Assembly (NCBI GenBank): GCA_945865535.1
Contig: CAMBDW010000004.1
Span: forward strand, 50,923 to 114,922
Direction: 5' to 3'
DNA from: Chryseobacterium gleum
Lineage (GTDB): Bacteria > Bacteroidota > Bacteroidia > Flavobacteriales > BACL11
Length of the DNA: 64,000 nucleotides
Part shown: one piece after another, positions 35,460-45,148 of the stretch
How positions within the stretch are numbered: position 1 is the stretch's first letter
Layout: every line of letters begins with the position of its first letter
Position numbers and translations under genes: made by a program
The notes under the pieces: generated by a model
What the model saw: the letters and a program-made list of their open reading frames with translations, nothing else
The model's database searches: none
What the model was told of the DNA's origin: nothing

Positions 35460-35553
35460 AGAATACAAGTTTTTTGTTGCATTAATGCAAACGAAACATC
35501 TTTGATTTTATTAACGCATTGTTGACAAAATAATCTAAAAAAGGAATATTTTT

Positions 35554-35581
35554 TTGTCTTTTGGTTTAAATTATATCTTTG
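35554..35581 (+). promoter_or_regulatory. Promoter of ychF: TTG-N17-TATCTTTG
   Basis: TTG at 35554-35556 and TATCTTTG at 35574-35581, spaced 17 bases, both fitting the Bacteroidota consensus. The ATG lies 22 bases after the box. Confidence 0.75.
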
Positions 35582-35603
35582 TCAACTTTTTTAAAATAGT
35601 ACT

Positions 35604-36701
35604 ATGGCATTAAAATGTGGAATTGTAGGGTTACCCAATGTTGGCAAATCAACTTTGTTTAATTGTTTATCAAAAGCGAAAGCGCAATCGGCTAATTTTC
35701 CATTTTGTACTATTGAGCCTAATATTGGAATAATCTCAGTACCTGATGAGAGACTAGAGCAACTTGCTAGAATTGTAAATCCTCAAAGAGTAATGCCAAC
35801 TGCTGTAGAGATAGTGGATATTGCGGGGCTTGTGAAAGGGGCTAGTAAAGGAGAGGGCCTTGGTAATAAGTTTTTAGCAAATATTAGAGAAACACATGCA
35901 ATTATTCATGTTTTAAGATGTTTTGATGATGATAATATTGTTCATGTTGATGGCTCAGTTAACCCTGTAAGAGATAAGGAAACTATTGATATGGAATTGC
36001 AATTAAAAGACTTGGAAACACTTGAGAAATTTCATGATAAAAATATAAGAACTGCTAAATCAGGCGATAAAGCTGCTCAAAAAATTGTTGATACTACTAA
36101 GAAATATATTACCCATTTAGGAGCAGGAAATTCAGCAAGAAGTTTGGATGCAAATGAAGAAGAATTGAAAATTATTTCTGATTTACAGTTGATTACATTT
36201 AAACCAGTACTGTATATGTGTAATGTTGATGAAGCGTCTGTGAAAACAGGCAATAAACATGTGGAAGCAGTAAGAGTTGCTGTTAAAAATGAAGATGCAG
36301 AAGTACTTTTAATTGCCACTGCCATTGAGGCTGAAATTGCAGAATTAGAAGATGTGGAAGAACAGTTCCTGTTTTTGGAAGAATTGGGTTTAGATAAGCC
36401 CGGAGTTCATTATTTAATTCAAGCAACATATAAACTTTTAAATTTACAAACTTATTTTACTGCTGGAGAAAAAGAGGTAAGAGCTTGGACGATTACTAAA
36501 GGAACTAGGGCGCCACAAGCAGCAGCAGTTATTCATACTGATTTTGAAAAAGGCTTTATTAGAGCAGAAGTAATGGCTTATAATGATTTTATTTCATTAG
36601 GATCAGAGCAAGCTTGTCGTGATAATGGCAAATTATCGGTTGAAGGAAAAGAATATATCGTACAAGATGGCGATATTATGCATTTTCGTTTTAATGTTTA
36701 G
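35604..36701 (+). CDS. ychF: Redox-regulated ATPase/GTPase YchF
   Basis: 365 residues, the normal length of this universal OBG-family nucleotidase (Ola1 in eukaryotes). The P-loop GIVGLPNVGKSTLFN is at the N terminus, VDIAGLVKGASKGEGLGN is switch II/G3, and LYMCNVDE replaces the usual NKxD, explaining the family's ATP preference. A TGS-like domain ends the protein (RAPQAAAVIHTDFEKGFIRAE). It binds ribosomes and is linked to translation and stress responses. It is transcribed alone. Confidence 0.97.
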   Translation: MALKCGIVGLPNVGKSTLFNCLSKAKAQSANFPFCTIEPNIGIISVPDERLEQLARIVNPQRVMPTAVEIVDIAGLVKGASKGEGLGNKFLANIRETHAIIHVLRCFDDDNIVHVDGSVNPVRDKETIDMELQLKDLETLEKFHDKNIRTAKSGDKAAQKIVDTTKKYITHLGAGNSARSLDANEEELKIISDLQLITFKPVLYMCNVDEASVKTGNKHVEAVRVAVKNEDAEVLLIATAIEAEIAELEDVEEQFLFLEELGLDKPGVHYLIQATYKLLNLQTYFTAGEKEVRAWTITKGTRAPQAAAVIHTDFEKGFIRAEVMAYNDFISLGSEQACRDNGKLSVEGKEYIVQDGDIMHFRFNV

Positions 36702-36795
36702 TTAAAAAAAAATTTCTTTTTCAGGATTATTTTTTCAGTTGAAAACCCTGTTAATAACGAAAGAACATCCAATTAGATTCATTCTCTTAGAATTT

Positions 36796-36803
36796 TAAAT
36801 TTG
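36796..36803 (+). promoter_or_regulatory. Putative -7 box TAAATTTG for parE
   Basis: TAAATTTG matches TAnnTTTG and overlaps an in-frame TTG (36801) that would otherwise add 13 residues to ParE; this favours the ATG at 36840. Confidence 0.55.
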
Positions 36804-36839
36804 TTTTTTGTTTCAAATACCAAGAAAATAAGTATAAAA

Positions 36840-38687
36840 ATGGCTGAAGTATCCTATAATGAAGATAGTATCCGATCCTTAGATTGGAAAGAACACATCC
36901 GATTAAGACCCGGAATGTACATTGGAAAATTGGGAAATGGGTCTTCTCCTGATGATGGCGTTTATATTTTATTAAAAGAGGTGCTTGACAATGCCATTGA
37001 TGAGTTTGTGATGGGAAATGGGAAGACTATTGAAGTTACTGTCAAAAATAATAAAGTTACTGTTCGTGATTTTGGTAGAGGAATACCTCTTGGAAAAGTC
37101 ACAGATGTAGTTTCAAAAATTAATACAGGAGCTAAGTATGATTCTAAAGTCTTTAAAAAATCAGTAGGGCTTAATGGGGTGGGGGCTAAAGCGGCTAATG
37201 CACTTTCATCTTATTTTGAAATAAAATCTGTTCGTGATGGTCAAAGTAAGATAGTAGAGTTTGCACATGGAGAAATTACTCATGAACAGCCCATACAAGA
37301 TTGTTCTAGTAGAAAGGGAACTAAAGTGTCTTTTATTCCGGATGAAATACTATTTGGGAAATACCGATTCATACATGAGTATATAGAGAAAATGATGTGG
37401 AATTATTGTTATCTCAATCCAGAATTGACAATAATTTTTAATGGCGAAAAATTCTATTCTGAAAATGGTCTTTTTGATCTTTTAGAACAAAGAATTGATG
37501 ATGAAATCTTGTATCCCATTATACATTTAAGAGCAGATGATATTGAAGTGGCAATTACCCATTGTAAAAATCAATATTCTGAGCAGTATTATTCATTTGT
37601 TAATGGGCAGCATACTGTTCAGGGAGGTACGCACCAAAGTGCTTTTAGGCAAGCCCTAGTAAAAACAATAAGAGAATTTTTTGGCAAGAACTATGAATCT
37701 TCTGATATCAGACAAGCAATTCATGCTGCTATAAGCATAAAAGTAATAGAGCCAGTATTTGAATCTCAAACCAAAACAAAATTAGGATCAACAGAGATGG
37801 AGCCTAATGGAGTTTCAGTACTTACTTTTATTCAGGATTTCTTAAAGAAACATTTGGATAATTATTTGCATAAAAATCCTGCAACAGCTGAGGCGATTGA
37901 AAGAAAAATAAAAATGACCGAGTATGAACGCAAGGCTATGGATGGGGTAAAAAAATTAGCTAGAGAGCGTGCTAAAAAAGCCAGTTTACATAATAAAAAA
38001 CTAAGGGATTGTAGAGTGCATTACAATGACCAAGAAAAAGAAAACAGAGTAAACTCAACACTTTTTATTACAGAGGGGGATTCGGCATCAGGATCGATTA
38101 CTAAAACCAGAGATATTCAAACTCAAGCGGTGTTTAGTCTTAGAGGTAAGCCTTTAAATTCATACGAGCTTACTAAGAAGGTTGTGTATGAAAATGAGGA
38201 ATTTAACTTATTACAAGCAGCATTAAATATTGAGGAAGGTATTGATGATTTACGATACAATAAAATTGTAATTGCAACTGATGCTGATGTGGATGGTATG
38301 CATATTCGAATGTTATTACTTACTTTCTTTTTGCAGTTCTTTCCCGAGTTAGTAAAAGAAGGCCATGTTTACATTTTAGAGACTCCACTATTTAGAGTTA
38401 GAAATAAAAACAAAACCATTTATTGCTATAATGAGCAGGAAAGAAAAAGTGCATTGTTAGAGATTGGAAAATCTGCTGAGATAACACGATTTAAAGGATT
38501 GGGTGAAATATCTCCTAATGAGTTTAAACACTTTATTGGCCCAGATATGAGGTTAGATCCTGTAATTTTAGCCAAAGAAGATAGGATACAGGATTTATTA
38601 GCCTATTTTATGGGTAAAAACACTAAAGAAAGACAAGATTTTATAATTGATAATTTAAGGATTGAGGAAGATATTGTAGATGCATAA
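36840..38687 (+). CDS. parE: DNA topoisomerase IV subunit B
   Basis: 615 residues from the ATG at 36840. The GHKL ATPase domain shows [23 protein letters not shown] and [15 protein letters not shown]. The transducer and TOPRIM domains follow, with [11 protein letters not shown] (catalytic Glu) and [16 protein letters not shown] (Mg-binding DxD). It partners with ParC to separate linked daughter chromosomes. Length and its pairing with the parC-like gene favour ParE over GyrB. An in-frame TTG 39 bases upstream lies within the promoter and is not used. The stop overlaps the next gene by 8 bases. Confidence 0.93.
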   Translation: MAEVSYNEDSIRSLDWKEHIRLRPGMYIGKLGNGSSPDDGVYILLKEVLDNAIDEFVMGNGKTIEVTVKNNKVTVRDFGRGIPLGKVTDVVSKINTGAKYDSKVFKKSVGLNGVGAKAANALSSYFEIKSVRDGQSKIVEFAHGEITHEQPIQDCSSRKGTKVSFIPDEILFGKYRFIHEYIEKMMWNYCYLNPELTIIFNGEKFYSENGLFDLLEQRIDDEILYPIIHLRADDIEVAITHCKNQYSEQYYSFVNGQHTVQGGTHQSAFRQALVKTIREFFGKNYESSDIRQAIHAAISIKVIEPVFESQTKTKLGSTEMEPNGVSVLTFIQDFLKKHLDNYLHKNPATAEAIERKIKMTEYERKAMDGVKKLARERAKKASLHNKKLRDCRVHYNDQEKENRVNSTLFITEGDSASGSITKTRDIQTQAVFSLRGKPLNSYELTKKVVYENEEFNLLQAALNIEEGIDDLRYNKIVIATDADVDGMHIRMLLLTFFLQFFPELVKEGHVYILETPLFRVRNKNKTIYCYNEQERKSALLEIGKSAEITRFKGLGEISPNEFKHFIGPDMRLDPVILAKEDRIQDLLAYFMGKNTKERQDFIIDNLRIEEDIVDA

Positions 38688-39174
38688 AATAAATTTAAAG
38701 TTTCATAATAAAACAAAAATAATCTACTTATTTGGATTTCTCTTTTTCTCTTTTCTTATTGCAGTTGTAATTCCTATTGGGTTTATAAAGTATTTTAGTT
38801 CCTCAGGTATTTCGAATTTTTTTATGGAAAATCTTATTTTTGGTCTAATTAGTGGGGTTATTTTACTTTACTTAATAATAATTGGGCAGTATTATTATAC
38901 TATTAAGATAGATGCTTATATCATTCAAGTTACATCATACAGACCGATTTTGGAATTTTTCAAAGAAAAAGATTATGTAGACATTCCACATACAATGTTA
39001 GCTGATTATGCATTTTTCAATAGGCCATTATCTTTTAATAAAACATTGATGTTAAAAATAAAATCTGATAAAGGGAAGCGAGTAATAAAACGATTTCATC
39101 TTACTTTGATGTCGAAAAAAGAAATAGAGAAAATTTGTAGTGCATTGGATAGAATAATTGCAAAAAACAATTAG
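38680..39174 (+). CDS. Small two-span membrane protein between parE and parC
   Basis: 164 residues. Two hydrophobic spans, about residues 11-33 and 46-68, are followed by a soluble tail of about 95 residues with a PH-like strand pattern ([21 protein letters not shown], then a C-terminal helix [14 protein letters not shown]). The ATG is embedded in the parE stop (overlap ATGCATAA), and parC begins on the very next base after its stop, so it is translated within the topoisomerase IV operon. I do not recognise the family. It is probably inner-membrane. Confidence 0.85.
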   Translation: MHKINLKFHNKTKIIYLFGFLFFSFLIAVVIPIGFIKYFSSSGISNFFMENLIFGLISGVILLYLIIIGQYYYTIKIDAYIIQVTSYRPILEFFKEKDYVDIPHTMLADYAFFNRPLSFNKTLMLKIKSDKGKRVIKRFHLTLMSKKEIEKICSALDRIIAKNN

Positions 39175-41844
39175 ATGGAAGAGGAAAATTTAGAACAAAA
39201 TAACAATGCTCAAGAAGGAGTGATTCATGTTTCTGGCATGTACCAAAATTGGTTTTTGGATTATGCGTCTTATGTTATTTTAGAGCGTGCAGTTCCTCAT
39301 ATTAATGACGGATTAAAACCTGTTCAAAGAAGAATTCTTCATTCCTTAAAGGAGCTGGATGATGGAAGATATCATAAAGTAGCCAATGTAATTGGTCATA
39401 CTATGAAATACCATCCTCATGGTGATGCTTCAATTGGTGATGCAATGGTCCAAATTGGTCAAAAAGAATTACTCTTGGATATGCAAGGAAATTGGGGAAA
39501 TGTTGCCACTGGTGATAGTGCTGCAGCTCCAAGGTATATTGAGGTAAGATTAACTCCTTTTGCCCTTGATGTTGTTTACAATAAAAAAATTACAAATTGG
39601 TCCGCTAGTTATGATGGTAGAGGCAAAGAACCTCAGACATTACCCGTTAAATTTCCTCTGCTTTTAGCTCATGGTGTTGAAGGAATTGCTGTTGGGTTAT
39701 CTACTAAAATATTACCTCATAATTTTAACGAGTTAATAGATGCTTCAATAAAAATACTAAAAGGAGTAAAGCCAAAAATAGTTCCTGATTTTTTTAGTGG
39801 AGGAAGTGCTGATTTTAGCAATTATAATGATGGGAAAAGAGGCGGAAGAATTAGAGTAAGAGCTAAAATTTATCAAGAAAGTAAAGACACGCTTATTATT
39901 TCAGAATTGCCATTTTCAACCACTACTTCATCATTAATTCAGTCTATTCTAAAAGCCAATGATAGTGGTAAAATTAAAATCAAAAAAGTAGAGGACAATA
40001 CTGCTGAACATGTAGAAATTGCAATTACTATTCCATCAGGAATATCACCAGATAAAACAATAGATGCTCTCTATAGTTTTACCGATTGTGAAGTTTCAAT
40101 ATCTCCTTTATCTTGCGTAATTGAGGACAATACTCCAAAGTTTATTGGGGTGTCTGATATTTTACAGCAATCAACAGATTATACCCTTGAATTATTAAAG
40201 AAAGAGCTTGAAGTAAATCTTGATGAATTAGAAGAAAAATGGCATTTTGCATCTTTAGAAAGAATTTTTATTGAAAATAGAATTTATCATGAAATTGAGG
40301 AGTTAGATAATTGGGATTTAATAATTAGCACGATCCATAAAGCATTAATACCTCACATTAAACAGCTTTTAAGGAGCGTAACTAATGAAGATGTTGAAAA
40401 GCTTACCGAAATCAAAATCAAGCGAATTACTAAGTTTGATTTGAATAAGGCAAATGAAGAGCTCTTAAAGCTTGAAGAAAGTATTCAAAATATAAAAGGA
40501 TTTTTAGCCAATCTAATCGATTATGCCATTTACTATTTTAAGAATTTAAAAGTTAAATACGGTAAAGGAAAAGAGCGTAAAACCGAAATTAAAACTTTCG
40601 AAAGTATTGACGCTACAAAAGTAGTAGTAGCTAGTAAAAAACTCTATATTAATAGAGAAGAAGGTTTTATTGGTACTGCTATGCGTAAAGATGAATTTAT
40701 TTGTGATTGTTCGGATATTGATGATATTATCATTTTTAAGCAAGATGGAAACATGCAAGTGGTAAAAGTTGACAGTAAAGTATTTGTTGGAAAAGGGATT
40801 ATTTATTGTGCGGTATTTAAAAAGAAAGATGATCGTACAATTTATAATATGATTTATAAAGACGGAAAATCAGGCAATACTTTGATGAAACGATTCCCAG
40901 TTAGTTCAATTACAAGGGGTAAAGATTACAGTATTACAAAATCAGCAAAAGCAAGTAAAATACTTTATTTTACTGCAAATCCTAATGGTGAGGCTGAAAC
41001 TGTGATAGTTCATCTTAAAAAGTTAGCAAAATTAAAAACACTTAAAATTGATATTGATTTTGCGGAATTAACAATTAAAGGAAAAGAGGCAGGCGGCAAT
41101 ATTATCACAAAAAATCCAGTTCTTAAAGTGGAGCTTAAATCAACTGGAATTTCTACATTATCTGCTCGAAAAATTTGGTATGACGACACGGTTCAAAGAT
41201 TGAATGTCGATCAAAGAGGAGAGTTGTTAGGAGCTTTTAAACCAACAGATAAGATTCTTACCATTCAGCAATCTGGAGAAATTGAATTAAAGTCTTTTGA
41301 CATCTCTAATCATTTTGATGAAGACATGATTCATATTGAACAAAATAACCCAAATAAACCTATTTCTGTTGTATATTTTGATGGTCATAAAAAGGCCTAT
41401 TATGTGAAGCGTTTTTTAGTTGACAACAGCATGTCTCGTTTTAGTTTTATTACCGATCATAAAGAAAGTCAACTTGAAGTTGTAAGTACCCATTGGAGGC
41501 CTCAAGTTGAACTGGTTTTTGTTAAAGAAAAAGGAAAAGAAAGGCAGGCTGAAATAATAAATATTGCAGAGTTTATAGCTATTAAAGGAGAGAAAGCTTT
41601 AGGTAATAAATTAACATCTAAAAATGTAAAAGAGATTAATTTACTAGATCCATTACCTTATGAAGAAGTGATAATTGAAGAAATAGAGACACAAGTAATA
41701 GAAAAAACTGCAACAGAAAGCATCAAGATTCAGAATGATATTGAATTAGAAATAACCAATGAAATTATAGAAGATAAGCAAACTAAGTCATCTAAAAATT
41801 CTGATGATGAATATAGCGGAGGCCAAATAACACTTGAATTATAA
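39175..41844 (+). CDS. parC: DNA topoisomerase IV subunit A
   Basis: 889 residues. The breakage-reunion domain has DYASYVILERAVPHINDGLK, QRRILHSL, KYHPHGDASIGDAMV, and the active-site Tyr in AAPRYIEVRLTPFA. A long helical region (about 330-440, coiled-coil arms) is followed by a C-terminal beta-pinwheel-like domain (about 500-830) and a Glu/Ile-rich tail. It cuts and passes double-stranded DNA with ParE. Length and its place downstream of parE support ParC rather than GyrA. It follows the membrane protein gene without a gap. Confidence 0.93.
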   Translation: MEEENLEQNNNAQEGVIHVSGMYQNWFLDYASYVILERAVPHINDGLKPVQRRILHSLKELDDGRYHKVANVIGHTMKYHPHGDASIGDAMVQIGQKELLLDMQGNWGNVATGDSAAAPRYIEVRLTPFALDVVYNKKITNWSASYDGRGKEPQTLPVKFPLLLAHGVEGIAVGLSTKILPHNFNELIDASIKILKGVKPKIVPDFFSGGSADFSNYNDGKRGGRIRVRAKIYQESKDTLIISELPFSTTTSSLIQSILKANDSGKIKIKKVEDNTAEHVEIAITIPSGISPDKTIDALYSFTDCEVSISPLSCVIEDNTPKFIGVSDILQQSTDYTLELLKKELEVNLDELEEKWHFASLERIFIENRIYHEIEELDNWDLIISTIHKALIPHIKQLLRSVTNEDVEKLTEIKIKRITKFDLNKANEELLKLEESIQNIKGFLANLIDYAIYYFKNLKVKYGKGKERKTEIKTFESIDATKVVVASKKLYINREEGFIGTAMRKDEFICDCSDIDDIIIFKQDGNMQVVKVDSKVFVGKGIIYCAVFKKKDDRTIYNMIYKDGKSGNTLMKRFPVSSITRGKDYSITKSAKASKILYFTANPNGEAETVIVHLKKLAKLKTLKIDIDFAELTIKGKEAGGNIITKNPVLKVELKSTGISTLSARKIWYDDTVQRLNVDQRGELLGAFKPTDKILTIQQSGEIELKSFDISNHFDEDMIHIEQNNPNKPISVVYFDGHKKAYYVKRFLVDNSMSRFSFITDHKESQLEVVSTHWRPQVELVFVKEKGKERQAEIINIAEFIAIKGEKALGNKLTSKNVKEINLLDPLPYEEVIIEEIETQVIEKTATESIKIQNDIELEITNEIIEDKQTKSSKNSDDEYSGGQITLEL

Positions 41845-41864
41845 ATTAAATAGTTCTAAATTTG
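41834..41864 (+). promoter_or_regulatory. Promoter TTG-N20-TAAATTTG at the end of parC
   Basis: TTG at 41834-41836 and TAAATTTG at 41857-41864, spaced 20 bases, give a full consensus promoter. The TTG is in frame with the downstream gene, but as a -33 element it is not a start codon; translation begins at the ATG at 41882. Confidence 0.75.
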
Positions 41865-41881
41865 CAAAAAAAAATAAAACC

Positions 41882-43870
41882 ATGAAAAAACTATTATTTA
41901 CATTTTTACTTGCTCCTGTTTTGCTTGTAGGACAATCCTCTTATAATATGACTTTATTAGGATCCTATCAATGGCCAACAACTGAGGGTAATGATATTTG
42001 GGGGTGGTTTGATCCTATAACTGAAGATGAATATGCTCTAGTTGGATTAGTTGATGGGTTTTCTTGTGTAAATGTAAGTAATCCATCTATTCCTGTTCAG
42101 GAATTCTTCATTTCTGATTTGAGCTCAACATGGAGAGATGTAAAAACTTGGCAAAATTATGCTTATGTAACTACTGAAGCTGATGCTGGTCTTTTAATTG
42201 TAGACTTAAATGATATGACAGGCAATACGAATTGGCATGTCTCTCAGTTTACAAATCCATCAACTGGATTAAGCGTTACTTTTACGGCAGCTCACAATTT
42301 GTACATTGATGAAAATGGAATCTGTTATATTTTTGGAGCCTCAAATAATAATGGTACTTGCCCAAATGGTGCTATCTTTTTAGATGTAGCAGCAAATGCC
42401 ACTAACCCTGTTTATCTTGGAAATTGGAATGATGAGTATATTCATGACGCAATGGTTAGGGGTGATACTATGTATGCAGGTTGTGTCTATAGCGGAGATT
42501 TATTCATTGTTGATGTAAGCGATAAAAGCAACCCAGTTACTATAGGCTCGCATCAAACGCCTAATGCATTTACACATAACGCTTGGGTAAGTGATGATGG
42601 TAATTATGTTTTTACAACAGATGAGAAACCTGATTCCTATATTGGATCTTATGATATTTCAGACTTATCAAATATACAAGAAGTAGATAGAATACAATCT
42701 AATCCAGGTTCAAATTCTATTCCTCACAATACTCATGTTGATGGCAATTTTGTTGTTACTTCTTGGTATAGAGATGGAACAACAGTTCATGATGTTTCTA
42801 ATCCACATAACTTAGTCCAAGTTGCATATTATGATTCTTATTCAGGAAGTGGTGATGGATTTGATGGTTGTTGGGGTACTTATCCTTTTTTACCATCAGG
42901 TATTATTATCTCCTCTGATATTAATAGTAGTAGTAATGGAAATGCAAGACTCTTAATCTATTCAAGAGAATTCTCAGGGGCTTGTTATTTGGAAGGAAAT
43001 GTAACTGATGCAAGTACTGGTAATAGTTTAAGTGGTGCAACTGTTGTAATTTTAAATACAACTATTCCAAATAGTTCATCTTCTACTTTAAGCGGATCTT
43101 ATGCTAGTGGTAATGCTGATTCGGGCACTTTTAATGTAGCTTTTTCAATGCTAGGTTACATTTCTGATACCTTGCAAGCTACTTTAATAAACGGTCAAGT
43201 GGTACTGTTAAATGCGGCATTGTATGCTGATCCTAATGTTTTAATTTTAGGATGTATGGATGAGATTGCAAGTAATTTTAACCCTAATGCTAATACTTCT
43301 TTAGAGTATGGAGGTGAATTAGATAATATTTTTGGAACAGGTAGTTTTTTTAATAATAATCAGCATTTGATTTTTGATGCTACAACTGATTTAGTGATTA
43401 AGTCGGCAGTGTTTTATGCTGAGGATCCTAAAACAATAACCTTTGAATTAAGAAATAGTAATGGGACTGTCATTGATGACACTACTCATAATGTAATTCA
43501 AGGACAGCAACAATTGGCTTTAAACTTTGAAGTTCCTGCAGGAAGTGATATGCAATTGGGGATTTCAAATGGAAATTCTGGATTGTATAGAAATGATGCT
43601 GGAGCAATTTACCCATATAATATTGGTTCAATCATGACTATTACTGGAAATAGTGCAAGTGCTTCTGGCTACTATTATTTCTATTATAACATTGAAGTTG
43701 AAGTGCCTTGTGAAAACACTTCAACTGCTATATTGGATATTGCAAAAAATGATAAAAAATTAGTAAGAATTACGGATGTTTTAGGTAGAGATACTCAACC
43801 AAATTCAAACCAGACTTTATTCTATCTTTTTGAGGATGGAACAGTTGAAAAAAGAGTGGTTATAGAATAA
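41882..43870 (+). CDS. Choice-of-anchor-B (LVIVD-repeat) secreted protein with T9SS-like tail
   Basis: 662 residues from the ATG at 41882; signal peptide MKKLLFTFLLAPVLLVGQ. Residues about 25-360 are LVIVD-type repeats forming a propeller (CVNVSNPSIPVQEF, LLIVDLNDMTGN, DLFIVDVSDKSNPVTIG, TVHDVSNPHNLVQVAYY). A carboxypeptidase-regulatory-like beta-sandwich follows (about 368-450; LEGNVTDASTGNSLSGATV), then a module of about 130 residues shared with the subtilisin (about 477-612), then a non-canonical T9SS-type tail (about 620-662) ending FEDGTVEKRVVIE. It is likely surface or secreted; function is unknown. Confidence 0.9.
   Translation: MKKLLFTFLLAPVLLVGQSSYNMTLLGSYQWPTTEGNDIWGWFDPITEDEYALVGLVDGFSCVNVSNPSIPVQEFFISDLSSTWRDVKTWQNYAYVTTEADAGLLIVDLNDMTGNTNWHVSQFTNPSTGLSVTFTAAHNLYIDENGICYIFGASNNNGTCPNGAIFLDVAANATNPVYLGNWNDEYIHDAMVRGDTMYAGCVYSGDLFIVDVSDKSNPVTIGSHQTPNAFTHNAWVSDDGNYVFTTDEKPDSYIGSYDISDLSNIQEVDRIQSNPGSNSIPHNTHVDGNFVVTSWYRDGTTVHDVSNPHNLVQVAYYDSYSGSGDGFDGCWGTYPFLPSGIIISSDINSSSNGNARLLIYSREFSGACYLEGNVTDASTGNSLSGATVVILNTTIPNSSSSTLSGSYASGNADSGTFNVAFSMLGYISDTLQATLINGQVVLLNAALYADPNVLILGCMDEIASNFNPNANTSLEYGGELDNIFGTGSFFNNNQHLIFDATTDLVIKSAVFYAEDPKTITFELRNSNGTVIDDTTHNVIQGQQQLALNFEVPAGSDMQLGISNGNSGLYRNDAGAIYPYNIGSIMTITGNSASASGYYYFYYNIEVEVPCENTSTAILDIAKNDKKLVRITDVLGRDTQPNSNQTLFYLFEDGTVEKRVVIE
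43312..43717 (+). other. Shared C-terminal module, copy in the choice-of-anchor-B protein
   Basis: The encoded segment includes LDNIFGTGSFFNNNQHLIFD, TFELRNSNGTVIDDTTHN and MQLGISNGNSGLYRND. It aligns along its length with 21690-22090, so the same domain sits on two unrelated secreted proteins. Confidence 0.7.
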
Positions 43871-44050
43871 ATTAATTATTGATTGTTAATCTTAGAACTG
43901 AATAAGTTACTTTTACTACAAACTTATCTTTTTCTGTACCAAATAACATGGTTTTTAAAATATCCTTTTTAGTAGTAACTAAGATGAATAGTTTACAAAT
44001 AAAATTCTTAATAATCAAAAATATAGTGTGCATTAAAATCCTTGATTTCT
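43871..44050. other. Intergenic gap, nothing recognised
   Basis: A gap of about 180 bases of AT-rich sequence. I looked for a terminator, a small gene and a glycine-riboswitch-like fold before gcvT and saw none. Confidence 0.5.
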
Positions 44051-44058
44051 TAAATTTG
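44051..44058 (+). promoter_or_regulatory. Putative -7 box TAAATTTG for gcvT-comB
   Basis: TAAATTTG lies 13 bases before the gcvT ATG at 44072. Confidence 0.5.
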
Positions 44059-44071
44059 CCAAAAAATTAAA

Positions 44072-45148
44072 ATGAAAGAATTAGTTTTATCTGATATCCA
44101 TGAAAAATTAGGAGGAAAGATGGTTGAGTTTGCAGGATATAAAATGCCTGTACAATATACTGATGGTGTAATTGCAGAACATCATACCGTAAGGCAGTCA
44201 GTTGGGGTATTTGATGTCTCTCATATGGGAGAGGTTTTTGTAAGCGGAGAACATTCTCTAGATTTTTTGCAATACATTACCACCAATGATGTAAGTGTGT
44301 TACAACCGGGCCAAGTTCAATATACTTGTTTACCTAATGATACTGGCGGTATAGTAGACGATTTTTTATTGTACATGTTGGCAAAGAATAACTATTTATT
44401 AGTTGTTAATGCATCAAATTTGGAAAAAGACTTAGCTTGGATCAATAAACACAATTCATTTGGATGCACTATTGATAATCAGTCAGATAATTATTCTTTA
44501 CTAGCAGTTCAAGGTCCTAAATCAATACAATTATTACAAGAACTTACGGCTGTTAATTTATCCGAAATAAGATATTATAATTTTCAAATTGGTACTATTG
44601 CTGGTATAGATAATGTGATTTTATCGCGTACAGGCTATACAGGGGAGATCGGTTTTGAGCTTTATGTTAAAAATGAAAATGTTCGTACGCTTTGGGATGC
44701 TTTATTTAGCAAATCCATTCAAATGAAAGCGATTGGCTTAGCTGCGCGCGATACTTTGCGTTTAGAGAAGGGTTTTTGCCTTTATGGTAATGATATTAAC
44801 GAAACTACTTCTCCTATTGAGGCTGGTCTTGGTTGGATTACAAAGTTCACCAAAGAATTTATTAATCATAAGCAGCTTAAAGCTCAAAAGGAGGGAGCGT
44901 CAATACGGAAATTAGTGGGCTTAGAATTAATAGAAAAAGGGATTGCTCGTCATGACTACCCTATTGTTACATCTAAAGGCGTGGAGATAGGGATAGTCAC
45001 TTCAGGGACAATGTCTCCAACGTTATCAAAAGCAATTGCTATGGCTTATGTTGCTAAAGAGCTTTCAAATATTGGCACTGAAGTATTTATTCAAGTGCGC
45101 AACAAGCAAATTAAAGCTAAAGTGGTATCATTGCCTTTTGTTAAATAA
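44072..45148 (+). CDS. gcvT: Glycine cleavage system T protein (aminomethyltransferase)
   Basis: 358 residues, the usual length. GcvT transfers the methylene group from the H-protein-bound aminomethyl intermediate to tetrahydrofolate and releases ammonia. KMVEFAGYKMPVQYTDGV is the N-terminal signature, GVFDVSHMGEV the folate-site block, SRTGYTGEIGFELYV the central block, and AARDTLRLEKGFCLYGNDI includes the conserved Arg. Other gcv genes are absent from the window. comB overlaps its stop by one base (TAATG), suggesting one transcript. Confidence 0.96.
   Translation: MKELVLSDIHEKLGGKMVEFAGYKMPVQYTDGVIAEHHTVRQSVGVFDVSHMGEVFVSGEHSLDFLQYITTNDVSVLQPGQVQYTCLPNDTGGIVDDFLLYMLAKNNYLLVVNASNLEKDLAWINKHNSFGCTIDNQSDNYSLLAVQGPKSIQLLQELTAVNLSEIRYYNFQIGTIAGIDNVILSRTGYTGEIGFELYVKNENVRTLWDALFSKSIQMKAIGLAARDTLRLEKGFCLYGNDINETTSPIEAGLGWITKFTKEFINHKQLKAQKEGASIRKLVGLELIEKGIARHDYPIVTSKGVEIGIVTSGTMSPTLSKAIAMAYVAKELSNIGTEVFIQVRNKQIKAKVVSLPFVK

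Noticed and set aside
43871..44071. Possible glycine riboswitch or small RNA before gcvT
   Set aside because: No tandem aptamer-like conserved core or stable hairpin could be recognised; a plain -7 box sits next to the start.
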